Assembly (NCBI GenBank): GCA_964017145.1
Contig: CAXHKQ010000042.1
Coordinates: 1 to 14,605, forward strand
Reading direction: 5' to 3'
Source: Agrocybe praecox
Lineage: Eukaryota > Basidiomycota > Agaricomycetes > Agaricales > Agrocybaceae
Length of the DNA: 14,605 bases
The position numbers were made by a program, and so were the translations under genes. Under the pieces are notes generated by a model, which saw only the letters and a program-made list of their open reading frames with translations, was not told the origin of the DNA and made no database searches. Shown here one piece after another: positions 1-9,530 of this stretch (its first letter is position 1; each line of letters opens with the position of its first letter).

Positions 1-830
1 ATTCAACATGATTTATTGATTTAGGAATATTATAGTATAGTAGAGGTTTGAAATTCAAAAATTCCAGAAGACTACTGTAGAGATCTAGTCCGGACCATGC
101 CTCGTCGAATTGGCGATGTTTTGAAGTCTAAAGGAGGGATAACGAATTGGTAATTGCAGCATTTGCGTTTATTCCGAGCGACGTTGCGCAAAGGCTAAAG
201 GCGCATATTTTCTTAGACATTTTTTCTCTATAGTATGTGTGAGTGTTCGTAGAGTAGAACTGCATCATTCGCATCAATAATTTGTTCATATAAAATCCAT
301 AGCTGTTGCACAAATCTAATTCAAGCCCAATACGAAATGTGAAAGGTGAGAACTTGATCTTCAAAATACTACTATTTTCCAAACGATTAAGAGTTAGTTG
401 CAAGCACACTGCGCTGTTGAATATCTCGATGTTTATGCCGGAAAACGAGTATGAGAAGTGGAAAACTGGGTGCAAAATGATGCATACACGTGAAAAATTA
501 CAAATATCGTCAAGACATACGAATATATTGGGTACCAAAGTGCACGGTCGATAAATGTGCATTTGTGATGGAATCTGCAGGAAGAAATGGGCAAAAAAGG
601 ACTTAAACTGTCAATGGATTGTTTTAATCACTGGATGGGAATGTTTCTGATGCCAAAAATCCTAACAAGATATCTTTGATAGTTTTCTTGTAAAAGTCAT
701 TAGAATATCCCAAATCCCAAATTTTAAACTATCGCTACTGATATTATGGAATCAATTGTTCATAGACGTTACATATCAAATCAAATGAACTGTCCAATAC
801 TCTTTAAACACTTCGCAGTTTATATTCATT
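1..830. other. AT-rich stretch without a supported gene
   Basis: Both strands carry open frames here (minus strand 128-562, plus strand from about 306 to 554). They overlap each other, have no recognisable domain, and show the Ile/Phe/Asn/Ser-rich composition expected of AT-rich noncoding DNA. I see no splice pair, RNA gene or repeat. Confidence 0.6.
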
Positions 831-879
831 CATGAATCATAATAATTTTCTAGATTCCCAGAGATGCGTAATTCTCAAA

Positions 880-2000
880 ACGTTCCCAACGTGCTCTTCT
901 ACCTCAGCGCCACCGTACGTCGATATAATTACTTTTAATCACCGGATTTCGGATGACAGCGCAGCGCAACGTTGGATTGCCGCACATTCAGTACGCCTCG
1001 CTGCACTCGGATCCTTGACATTGTGCACATCGTGTGCACGACCGTTAATATGGTATTCCAACGATCGCATGCCATTAGCAGAGCAGCACACTGACGACGA
1101 CGACGACGATGACGACGCCGCAACATCGGAAACACCGTTCGAATGGTTGATGGGCCTTGACACATAATCTCCACCCCGAAACTGAAACTGCCGCCGCTGC
1201 TGAGCGCCTTCGCCTCTGGCGTATGGTTAATATGGAAATCCCGAAAGCAGGCCGACGGCCTGAGTATAAGCCTGAAAAGCTACCGCTACTAAAGATGATA
1301 GCTCTCCTCGCTCACTCAAACCCCACTCTCGACCAGTGTATGAATGTCTGTGCGCGCACAAGTTCAAAGTTCAATGTGTAAAGCAAACAGCATCGTCTGG
1401 CCGGCACGTCGTCGTCGAGTCACATATCGCACATTTTGCATCGGCAGCTGCGGGGGTGGGGGGGTTGAGGCGCATGCGAGATGCGACGACCATTGAATGA
1501 ACTGCGCGCGCGTGAGTGTGGGTGTGTGACTTTAACTATGCGTGTCGCCGACACGCGCGCAGCCAGCTGTGTTGGCGTTGGCAACTTGTCACTCACTCAG
1601 TCACTCCAGCCGCCTCCCCGCTATGCACACACACACACAGATACACACACACACATACAGTTTGCGGCTTGATGCGCTCGAACTCACACGCTTTCACGCG
1701 CCGCTCATTTCAACAGACTTGGTAATGAGCCACCATCCGCCTTCCGCGCGCCAACCCCACCCCCAAGTGCGGCCGCACGCACACCACATACATTTAGTTC
1801 ATTGTTTGCCTTGTTAGCCCAGCTCTGGCGTTGGCCTTTTGGCCTCTCGCTGAATCAACTGTGTGTGCAGTGTGGGCGAGCACGAAAGATTTAACATGAA
1901 TTACCGTCGCAATTTATGCACGTCTTGCGTGCGGAATATCATTATTATGCATCGCTTGGCGTGGCGTGCGGTCGTGGTTGCGGCGGACGATTGCGATCAA
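880..2000. promoter_or_regulatory. GC- and CA-rich island, possible regulatory DNA
   Basis: Compared with its AT-rich surroundings this stretch is GC-rich and rich in short runs. It has a GAC/GAT trinucleotide run near 1093-1118, a G-run near 1451-1465 and CA repeats at 1626-1655. Several frames stay open because the run composition lacks stops, but the predicted peptides are low-complexity and change character along their length. In insects such islands often mark promoters or enhancers. That role is inference: I see no clear TATA box, initiator or coding exon. Confidence 0.3.
1626..1655. repeat. CA microsatellite, interrupted
   Basis: Two CA runs, 1626-1639 and 1643-1655, are separated by a short GAT-type interruption. 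This is a simple sequence repeat inside the GC/CA-rich island. Confidence 0.9.
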
Positions 2001-3060
2001 AACAAACTGTGTTTACACCGCCACCAGCCAACTCATGACTGGATTTTGTTAGCACGAGTCTTTACTTTACTTCATTCTACGCAGAGCAGTCTTCGAAAAA
2101 TTCCAGGGTCTAGGGATGCGTAATGCGCTCTGCTTATTTTAAATTTTTTCAACTCTAACTAAAAATCAATTGTAATGATTTTATTCACGTTCTTCATTTT
2201 ATAGGCCTATTGAATGTCACGTTTACGGTACAATTCGGTCAAATACAGTTTCAAGTAAGTAGCACTCATGTGGAGAAGGGTATACGAAAAACAGAGGTCT
2301 CTTCGTCTACATGTCGAATTGCATTCACCGCGTTCAGAAGCCTGGCGGGTTATATTGTGACCAGAGACCAAACACTCACAGAAGAAAGTAATTATTTATG
2401 CAGAAAGGTAGGTATAACAAATTGGAATTGCATATATCGTCTATTTTAAATGTATTAGGAAAAAGGCAGGGCCTATGTTACAATATGAGTTCATCATAAA
2501 AAAAACGTATATTTTAAACTAGTATTCGAATGCTTTTACAGGATATTTTTTGTTGATAGGCACCGCAATAGATCTAGTACTATAGATATGGCCCTAGGTT
2601 AGGGTATGTGTCTCCATCATCTTTTTTGCATACACTCAAACAAATTCGTATACGTACACGATCCACATGGCAATGTTTTTATTTACACTTGGCATGAATG
2701 ACATCGAGTAAATACGCATTGTTGATATTTATTCGAACAAATAAAATACGACGTGCTGCTGTGGGCAGATGTCCGTCCCGGCGCCCGAGTCCTATGAGAA
2801 CCGGTCGCAACGATAGCTGTGCGTCTGGCACACTTACTGGTATGCGTTGAAGATGCCCACAGTGCCGCACACTCAGCAGTGAGACCTATGCTCAACCTGC
2901 ATGTCGTCCGGATCGGCCACAGCCGTTTGGCAACGTTTACTGGCGGGTTCTGTTGAATCTTGTGATTTTGATGGTGGTCACTTTGCTCACATGTATAATG
3001 CCGTAGGCCACTTGTTGTCCACGAGTGAGCCGCAGTCGGCGATTAGCCGTTGCAATACAT
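2001..3060. other. Intergenic or intronic stretch; one possible small exon
   Basis: No coding gene is supported. A pyrimidine-rich acceptor ending in TATAG at about 2203 is followed about 50 bp later by a consensus donor (CAA|GTAAGT, about 2254), and a second donor-like site (AAAG|GTAGGT) lies near 2407. These could bound a small exon of a noncoding or unrecognised transcript, but no domain or downstream partner exon is visible. The rest (2410-3060) holds nothing I can identify. Confidence 0.25.
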
Positions 3061-3423
3061 GATTCCGCACAAATTATCGCAAACTAGAAACAAATACAAA
3101 CTGTGAACTGACAGACAATCAACAATTTATTATCAACACAAATGCATGGATGTGAGTATAAACAATAGTTATCGATTATGAAATTCAGCGACTTATATCT
3201 CGCGTATCGATTGTTGAATTCGAATATTTTGTTCGGCAATAGTATAAAAAAAATGCATTCGGCAATAGTATACTTCTGAAAATTAATTCCAACATATTAT
3301 TATGTCGCACTGAATTTTGACATGATGGCCATGTTTTATCGACATATATCGTAGGATAAATTTATCCCATTTTTGGTTCTGGCTATTGAATTTACATCCC
3401 TATGACCGATCACCTAGCATTTT

Positions 3424-3450
3424 CCACCCACTCTGACCGGCAGTGGGTGG
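3424..3450. repeat. Hairpin, 9-bp perfect stem
   Basis: CCACCCACT at 3424-3432 is the exact reverse complement of AGTGGGTGG at 3442-3450, with a 9-base loop. It is GC-rich within an AT-rich context. Function is unknown. Confidence 0.7.
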
Positions 3451-3530
3451 CAAATTTTCAGGGTGACGCCTGCGTGTCTCCGTGACCGAGGAGTACTAAT
3501 TTTCCTTGTACACACTCACACAATTTGCGT

Positions 3531-3549
3531 ATGATCGTAGTACGATCAT
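3531..3549. repeat. Perfect palindrome with one central base
   Basis: ATGATCGTA (3531-3539), one G, then TACGATCAT (3541-3549). It could be a binding site for a dimeric factor or chance. No neighbouring gene start helps decide. Confidence 0.7.
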
Positions 3550-3949
3550 GGAGACAACCTTTTGTATGGGGAACTAGAGCATTCATATGTCTATAAATAT
3601 TTAGTCTGATGGCACCGCAGTATATACATCAACAGGACATGTTTAACTCAACCAGGCAGCATTTCTAGAGTACGATCAGCGCTCATCTGCACTGAGCGAT
3701 TGATAACTGTCAAGCCAACACACGGGAAAAGTGATCGGTGTTTTTCCACTTTGATCTTTAAGAACAAAACTTTTTTGCATAGTAATCTGTTTAATATGCA
3801 TTACACAGTTCTCTGTTTTGATTCGAACCACGAATTGTAATTTCAAAACCCGACTACGCCACCCACTCTACCAACGCGAGTTAAAATGTATTGTATAATT
3901 TTGAATTTTGTTCAATAATAAAAAAAACGAACAATCTGAAGCGTGCCCA

Positions 3950-5030
3950 GTACACAACATACCCTTATCACGGGCCTGTCGGTACGGCCACACCACTACC
4001 GCCAGCAGCACCGTCGACGCCGCCGACGACGACAATATTGGCACAAGTGTTGGCGAAAGTTACGACCGGTACGTGTGCGAAATTGAATCGACGCGTTATA
4101 GAGTGGCGACACGGCAGCAGCAGCAAGGATTCGTCGTAGTCGTGCGACGTATTACTTGTGAGCGCTGCCAGGCCAGACCATGCTGGATGCACGGATGCCG
4201 GTGTGACGTGTTTGCGTCGTCCTCGTCGTCCTCGTCGCCGTTGTCGCCGGGATGCTGCCTCCTCCGGCCGGGCTGAACGATTGCGTAATTCATTATGAAA
4301 ATTGTTGCAACTTGTGCGCGAGAGCGAATGTTTGCGTGAGCCGACTGCAAAGCAGAAAGCAGTCGCACACACACACACACAGCGCAGAGGTTGGAAATTG
4401 CCCCGCCATGATTGCTTATTATGTTAATTGTATGCCGGGCGGCGCCATGGGCGCCGTGTGTTTGTGCTCAAAAGTGTGTGCTGGAGTGTGCTGTCGGTCG
4501 TTGCGGTTGCGCGTTAAATCATTCCCTTTCCGCACAATTCCGCCCCGCGATAGAAACGCAATTTTGCCGCCAGCCAGCCAGCCTTCCAGTCGCTTCGGCT
4601 TCCGTGACAAATTTACGCGCGATAGAAAATGAGATTTCTGCGTACTCGCGCGCCCGTCACGTGCAGATGGCAATAAAACACATCATGTGGCGACGGCGAC
4701 GGCGCGTAATACCATCAAGTTGGGAATAATCACATTTCCTCGTCAGTCGCCGCGCAGTCGTCGACATTGGCGGCGTTCGATTTCTCACCTTTGCCACACA
4801 CACAGTAACATCATCGACATCATCATCATCGTCCACGCGCGTCGTTATCACCAAGGCAGCGAAGCAACACTCTGTCGCGTGACACCGCAGAAAAATACAC
4901 GCATTTACGCGTGAAAACGATTTATGGATTGAGCGTGAGCGTTTGGTGACGCACGGCTGCCGGCTGACATTGTCATCGGAGTCCGGGCGCCAGCCGGCGG
5001 TTACAAATGAACACTTTAATGGAATAGACG
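3950..5030. promoter_or_regulatory. GC- and CA-rich island, possible regulatory DNA
   Basis: This second GC-rich island has GTCGTC/CGACGA runs near 4015-4030 and 4215-4235, a CA repeat at 4365-4381, CATCAT runs near 4811-4833 and an E-box-like CACGTG near 4658. All six frames stay open for long stretches here, giving overlapping low-complexity peptides on both strands, so no frame can be preferred. Promoter or enhancer function is inference. Confidence 0.3.
4365..4381. repeat. CA microsatellite
   Basis: An uninterrupted CA dinucleotide run in the GC-rich island. Confidence 0.9.
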
Positions 5031-5237
5031 CTCTGGAGTCTGGAGAGAGTGCGTGTGCTCATGCTCATGTGCAACGTCGCCATGCGAAATATAAGCTACA
5101 TTTCATTTCTGCACGTTTCGCCCCAGCTCGCAGCCATTCTACTATGTTATATGTGTGCATGTGTGCACTCAAGTTTCCCGCAAACTGAACAACTTGGCCA
5201 TTTTCTCTGCGCTGTGCGTAATCCGCTGCTTCGAGAG

Positions 5238-5248
5238 TTATATATACA
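5238..5248 (+). promoter_or_regulatory. TATA-like run upstream of candidate first exon
   Basis: A TTATATATACA run in an otherwise GC-rich stretch lies about 340 bp upstream of the ATG cluster at 5580-5599. If it is a core promoter, transcription would start near 5265-5275. I see no strong initiator or downstream element, so this is a weak call. Confidence 0.25.
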
Positions 5249-5409
5249 CTCGTCGTCGGAACCCTTCCGAAAGCAATCACAACATTGCATCGCACGCATA
5301 TTATACGCAATTGAAAAGTAGAAATGCCCCGGTCGCCATTCGCTCGTTGGCCGCCCAGCGGCGAGCGAAATGTTTTGTTGCCCCAGACGATCAACTTTGT
5401 CAGATTGTT

Positions 5410-5433
5410 AGACGCGTGCGCGCGCGCGCGTCT
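5410..5433. repeat. Near-perfect 24-bp palindrome with alternating CG run
   Basis: The two 12-base halves are reverse complements except for one T/C mismatch. The core is an unbroken alternating purine-pyrimidine run of CG steps, the sequence type that most readily forms Z-DNA. It lies between the TATA-like run and the candidate first exon. Confidence 0.8.
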
Positions 5434-5537
5434 CAATTGAAGACGCGTTGCACGTGACTGGTCTCGGGACTAGGACACGGACACGAGGCGTTCACTTCTC
5501 GGATCCGCTTCTCGCTCTGCGCTGAAGTCCGGAACTT

Positions 5538-5580
5538 TTGTGTATCGTGCTCGATACACGCACGCACACACGATACACAA
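5538..5580. repeat. Hairpin immediately upstream of the ATG cluster
   Basis: TTGTGTATCGTG (5538-5549) pairs exactly with CACGATACACAA (5569-5580). A third partial copy (CGATACAC, 5552-5559) lies in the loop and could pair with the first arm instead, so two alternative stems compete. The right arm ends on the A of the first ATG. Confidence 0.65.
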
Positions 5581-5586
5581 TGGAGG

Positions 5587-5737
5587 ATGGCGCGGAGGAT
5601 GGCGGAAAGTTTGCTGCTCAAGATTACGTCGGATAAATTGTCGGCCGTCGTGGATGTCCAGAGAGGACGCTCGGAGTTTGATGTTGCAGCAAAGCAGACC
5701 GGAGTGGATGTCGCTGGCGGCCTTGTGGTAGAAAATG
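5587..5737 (+). CDS. Candidate first coding exon of the membrane-protein gene (tentative)
   Basis: Starting at ATG 5587 the frame reads MARRMAESLLLKITSDKL and continues for 50 codons to ...GGLVVEN, leaving one base before a GT donor (ATG|GTGTGT, 5738). The exon opening at 11288 starts with two bases completing a codon, so joining them keeps frame (N-D-QRPTNS-M). This phase match has a one-in-three chance of being accidental. The peptide has no recognised domain, helix or signal sequence. The donor is only moderate, and the antisense strand is also open here. An ATG at 5580 in another frame has a better context and would give an 18-codon upstream frame overlapping ATG 5587; a second in-frame ATG lies at 5599. 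The implied intron (5738-11287) is about 5.5 kb. Confidence 0.3.
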
Positions 5738-5738
5738 G

Positions 5739-5900
5739 TGTGTATGTGTGTGTATGTGGCATGTCTAACGCAACACCGACACGCCACACACACACACACA
5801 CACACACACACTCATCCACATCCCACACACACAACACCAACAAATTTGACATGCAATCATTAATTACTTCATCTCCACAGTGGATGTGTGTGTGTGTTCT
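5739..5900. repeat. GT tract, CA tract, GT tract
   Basis: A GT-rich run (about 5739-5760), a pure CA run (5785-5811) and a second GT run (about 5884-5898) occur in order. The CA run can pair with either GT run. A good acceptor-like site (TTCATCTCCACAG, ending at 5880) sits just before the last GT run. Confidence 0.75.
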
Positions 5901-5959
5901 ACGAACACGTCGTTCCGACGACCACCCTCGGGCGCCAACTCTGGTTAGACTTGCTGGCA

Positions 5960-7126
5960 TGCGATAGTGCTATATAGTTTAGCATGTGTGCATAATAGTT
6001 GAATATGGACAGACTGATTGAAAACAAATAGGAGAAGAATTCGGAATCTGAAATCGATCTCATTCACTATCGATGTATCTTGTGTTCTTGCAAAATTAAG
6101 CGAACACTTTGAATCTTCTCAATATTCATTGTCTAAATAAATCACATTTCGGAGCATAATTACCTACTGACGCCAACTCATTTTTAAAACATTCACGGCA
6201 TGGGTAGTAATTGAATGTTCATCATAAATCAAAACACTGTTGAAGATCCGTTGAACTAGGTACATATCTACATATCAAACTAAAACACGCATTATCAGCG
6301 TCACAAAACAAGAAAAAATTACATGAAATGAATAATTACAAATTAAGCATTCACATTCCATGAGAAGACTGCATCAACAAATGGAATGTTCCAATGCGAA
6401 TCCCATCAGAAAAATGCAAACAAGTATTCAAAAAATGAAAACTGTTTCAAAACAATGCAAAGTTTAGCAGCACCACGTCGCGTGGGGAATGAGCCATTCA
6501 ATGTTTCAATAAAGTCTGAATATGCATAAAATCCGACCAGACTCACGTCGCCATCGTAACTGCTGGGCAAGTGCATCCGTGCACACATCGATGCACTCGT
6601 TCGTTCGGTCGTGTTCCATTATAATGTTGGAGCACATTTGCCCAGACTGTTAGTGTGTGTGTGTTTGGAGTGTGATCGTGTGAGGGTGGGCGAATATGTG
6701 GGTGGGATGTTGGGCGACACAAACGACGTCAAATCAGATGCGTGTACGCTGGCACGCTGCGTGCTTGCGTGTACTACATGGTTTATTATGTCCCGGACAA
6801 ATCTGTGTTTTGGTGCCACCATTCTCCAATCGATAACATATTCCGAAAGTGTCATCTTCGGAAAGAGGAATTTTGAAATTGCATGATATTTCATGAAGTA
6901 CTTTGAACGTTATGCTGTTTATTGTAACACGCAGTTCAACATATACGCGCTAATGGAGATGAGGGAGTTTCGTTTCTTGATGTAGCTCTGTTTGCTGATG
7001 GGAAAAGTGCGGCTGGAACCAACACATGTTCCAGGTTCATCCCCAGCCGAACACGAAAATCACAATTGTTTTCCAAAACTTCGTACCTGTAATTTGGGCA
7101 CCGTAGTCTGAATGTGTCAATTACTG
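5960..7126. other. AT-rich stretch, nothing identified
   Basis: No gene, RNA or mobile element is supported. A short GT run lies at about 6652-6664. Open frames at 6611-6886 (plus) and 6619-6894 (minus) overlap in antisense, with no domain or splice context. Confidence 0.6.
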
Positions 7127-7142
7127 ACGAAAATATCAATAA
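7127..7142. repeat. SINE target-site duplication, left copy
   Basis: ACGAAAATATCAATAA, identical to 7453-7468. It marks the insertion boundary of the reverse SINE. Confidence 0.85.
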
Positions 7143-7452
7143 TAAAAATAATAATAATAATAAATAAATAAATAATTGTTTGGTACTACAACCCGTAGGT
7201 CTTGACTTCCCTTGTATGCTCCACTTGTATTTGAAGAGTAGCAGGGCTTCGTAACCGGTTTCGGGTTTGAAAGATGATATGTGGTTAGCACATCGCTTTG
7301 AAGAGTAACCCTAGGCAACATTTTACATCGTTCCTGTGGATCATCGTGTGGAGAAAAACCCAAAAACTTTTTCTCACTCCCGAGATTCGAACCCAGGACC
7401 TCCCGCTCGTGAGGCAAGCACTATATCACCTGCACCACTCAGTCGACTACGA
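7143..7452 (-). mobile_element. tRNA-derived SINE, reverse orientation, older copy
   Basis: Read on the minus strand the element begins near 7447 with a tRNA-like head whose B box (GGTTCGAATCT, near 7384-7394) and A-box region match the two forward copies at 10110 and 12437. The body shares the later blocks GTTGCCTAGGGTT, GTGCTAACCACAT, GAAGCCCTGCTACTCTTCA and GGGTTGTAGT. The tail (7143-7181) is ATTT/ATT-type rather than AAGC-type. It is flanked by a perfect 16-bp direct duplication, ACGAAAATATCAATAA, at 7127-7142 and 7453-7468, which is typical of LINE-driven retroposition. It differs from the other two at many sites, so it belongs to an older insertion or another subfamily. Confidence 0.9.
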
Positions 7453-7468
7453 ACGAAAATATCAATAA
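7453..7468. repeat. SINE target-site duplication, right copy
   Basis: ACGAAAATATCAATAA, identical to 7127-7142. Confidence 0.85.
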
Positions 7469-7495
7469 GTCGACCAACAAATCAGTGACTATCTA

Positions 7496-7520
7496 CAGGG
7501 AGCGAGGGATGAAGTGTTAC
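7496..7520 (+). repeat. Terminal inverted repeat, left
   Basis: 25 bp beginning CAGGGAGCGAGG and ending AAGTGTTAC; pairs with 8769-8793 with one mismatch. Confidence 0.85.
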
Positions 7521-8768
7521 CAACTTCACTTGTCTATAGAGGCTAAACCAGTTGTCCTAGCGGGCTGTGTTTTCTTGAAATTCGTGTTTTATTGTGTCCT
7601 TCATATTCTGTGCAAATATTTTGGTTCCAAGTTCATCGCTGCAAAAGATATTGATAAAAATGAAAATACGTGACGAAGACAAATCGTTTTTTCAGGTTGG
7701 AATTCGAAACGGACTACCGTTCGCGCGTTCCAATTCCAGACTTATAACTTTAATTCGGTATTTTCTTTCACATTATGTAATAACACTACTAAAGGCTCCG
7801 AAAAACACATAAATTGATGTCGGAAGCATTCTAGACATTGTCACAAAATGAATCGAAAGATTACCATTACAATTCAGCTGAATCCGAAGAGTATGACTAT
7901 AAATATGGACCTATCGACCTGAATCATTAAATTTTTGCTTTAAATTGATCTTCCGCTCGAGTTCATTGAATATTTTAAAAATCGAGGTCTTAGGGCGAAG
8001 TCGGAACGAGTTGTCTGAGAAAAACACTGGTTTTTTAATTCAAGCTCGCTCGTGGCGTCGTTTTCACATGTTCCTCCAGGATGAGTATATTCTAAGGGGT
8101 TTAAAGTTCGATATCGATAAAAGTTATTTTGTAGATTTGAAAGAAAGGTCTTTAGAACATTTATAACAATAAGTGGCCACCGAGAAAACAAGGGCCATCT
8201 TTGAATCATATTTTTTTCGCTTGACTGCTGGAAAACTCATTGTTCACGTTACCATCGACCATAGCATCAAACTAGGCCCGTTTATGTAAGGTCCAATGAT
8301 GCCAAAATTATTGTTGATGTCGAAGGAACCCACTTGGTTCGATTAAATGTCATTCAGATCCCAACAGAAGGCGCATCATCGCTCAAAACACTCGGAAAAT
8401 ACATTTAAGAGAAAAATACGATTTTCACTGTATATATTTTCAGTATCTTTGGCTCTGCCTCAACCAGATCGGATATCGAAAGACTGTTCCTCTCGAAGCA
8501 TTTTGAAGGTAAAAATGCCATCTAGAAAACGCAAAAACAAGAACTAATGAAAGGTCCATATTTAATCGAGAATCGGCGGCACTTCCCATACATGTCGATC
8601 GAGCAGCGCAACGTATGTTAATCGCAATTCTATGAGCCATAAAAGTCTCGAACATTGGTGTCATGAAAAATTGTGATGAAATTCATATAAATGATGATGT
8701 ATACAATTTCGTGCTAAAAATCCAAGTTCAAATGTTCACAAATGAGCGAGATATAAGGATTTTGCGGT

Positions 8769-8793
8769 GTAACACTTCATACCTCGCTCCCTG
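8769..8793 (-). repeat. Terminal inverted repeat, right
   Basis: Reverse complement of the left terminus with one mismatch; followed by TA. Confidence 0.85.
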
Positions 8794-9021
8794 TATATAG
8801 ATAAAACTGAATTCCGTTTTGTTTGTTTGTCTGTTTGTTTGTTTGTAATGCATGGCCGGCTAAACGGCTCAACCGATTGGGCTGAAAATTTGAGAGTGTG
8901 TTCAGGTCGACCCTGAGCGTGTTTGTGCCATAAATTTGTTTTTGTAATTTGCATCGGGACCCACCGGGCGAGCGAAGCGAGCTCTGAAAAGCCCGCCGCA
9001 GGCGCTAGCGGCGCAGCCGCT
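8794..9021 (+). mobile_element. Helitron-like repeat fragment
   Basis: After the transposon's right TA the sequence reads TATAGATAAAACTGAATTCC, then a GTTT/TGTTTG run (about 8816-8847), then AAACGGCTCAACCGATTGGG and GCTGAAAATTTG. In form this resembles the 5' region of arthropod Helitrons, from general knowledge of such repeats. It ends in a GC-rich part containing GAGCGAAGCGAGC and a hairpin AGCGGC-GCA-GCCGCT (9007-9021). No CTRR terminus follows the hairpin cleanly, so the 3' boundary is uncertain and the fragment carries no Rep/helicase. Another dispersed repeat class is possible. Confidence 0.45.
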
Positions 9022-9133
9022 ATTATTAATATGAACATTCAAAATGGTGTCTTCAGAGAGAGAATGAGGCAGTATAAATGGGGCGAAACGTGAGTTAGCG
9101 ACAAATACGTTAAGGTGATCGTAATATATCAGG

Positions 9134-9163
9134 ATCTCTGGAAATAGACTACCTCGAAGGAGA
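9134..9163. repeat. Direct repeat, copy 1
   Basis: Thirty bases starting ATCTCTGGAAATAGACTACC are identical to 9531-9560. Partial similarity continues for about 15 more bases. Confidence 0.85.
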
Positions 9164-9344
9164 GGCGATATGCAAAGACGTGCACCGGCGCGCTGTGCGC
9201 GATTCCGAACGAAACCGTGCGTAACCAGAAACTTCAAACGCGTTTTTCTCGAAACGGTGTTCTAGAAATCGGTGTGCAACATAGCGTGTTATCCGCACAT
9301 ACGATTTTGATCGGACTTTGCGTTTTGCATTCACAATTGAATTA

Positions 9345-9504
9345 TCTAGTCTCCTACGTAGCCGATTTTGGATACCTTGAAAAATCTGTGCTCGGTGCAC
9401 GTTTTTGTACAGATTTTTAGGCTAAAAAAGCACTTTTTTGATTCAACACGCCGTCATAATTTGAGTTTTTGGTTTTTCCAAAAAATCCTACGTAGGAGAC
9501 TAGA
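9345..9504. repeat. Foldback with 17-bp perfect arms
   Basis: TCTAGTCTCCTACGTAG (9345-9361) is the exact reverse complement of 9488-9504. Outside the arms both sides carry CAATTG at matching distance, and inside both carry GATTTT(TT)GG, so the repeat extends imperfectly. A second 10-bp stem (9380-9389 with 9409-9418, AAAAATCTGT) lies in the loop. It could be a MITE remnant; no coding content. Confidence 0.7.
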
Positions 9505-9530
9505 TTTAGCAATTGACAATAACATAAAAA

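Larger units (their letters stand above)
3061..3890. other. AT-rich stretch with small palindromes
   Basis: No gene is seen. The stretch contains a 15-bp direct duplication (3232-3246 and 3258-3272), a 9-bp-stem hairpin (3424-3450) and an odd palindrome of two 9-bp arms around one base (3531-3549). None identifies a known element. Confidence 0.6.
7496..8793. mobile_element. 1298-bp inverted-repeat DNA transposon, apparently non-autonomous or decayed
   Basis: The left terminus (7496-7520) begins CAGGGAGCGAGG and is matched in reverse complement by 8769-8793, 24 of 25 positions. Both ends are flanked by TA (7494-7495 and 8794-8795), the target duplicated by Tc1/mariner-superfamily elements, and the length fits that superfamily. 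The interior has short open frames on the plus strand (for example 7945-8166 and 8347-8547), but I could not recognise a DDE/D transposase or its helix-turn-helix in any frame. It is therefore either an internally replaced derivative or a copy decayed past recognition. Superfamily assignment rests on the TA flanks and size only. Confidence 0.7.

Noticed and set aside
128..562. Open frames on both strands, 144 codons on minus
   Set aside because: They overlap in antisense, have AT-driven composition, and show no domain or splice context.
832..1167. 111-codon plus-strand frame with an Asp run
   Set aside because: The Asp run comes from a trinucleotide repeat, the rest has no family resemblance, and antisense frames are equally open.
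3968..4380. Overlapping minus-strand frames of 136 and 94 codons
   Set aside because: The GC/CA-rich repeats lack stops in all frames, and the peptides are low-complexity.
5433..5960. 175-codon minus-strand frame
   Set aside because: Much of it is His/Thr and Cys/Val runs from the CA/GT tracts; the plus-strand candidate has splice-phase support and this one has none.
7485..7673. Short frame starting at the left end of the transposon
   Set aside because: It runs across the terminal inverted repeat and has no transposase motif.
8219..8409. Possible transposase-like peptide in the transposon interior
   Set aside because: Fragments such as VTIDHSIKLGPF looked suggestive but are broken by stops and do not align in order with any DDE/D motif.
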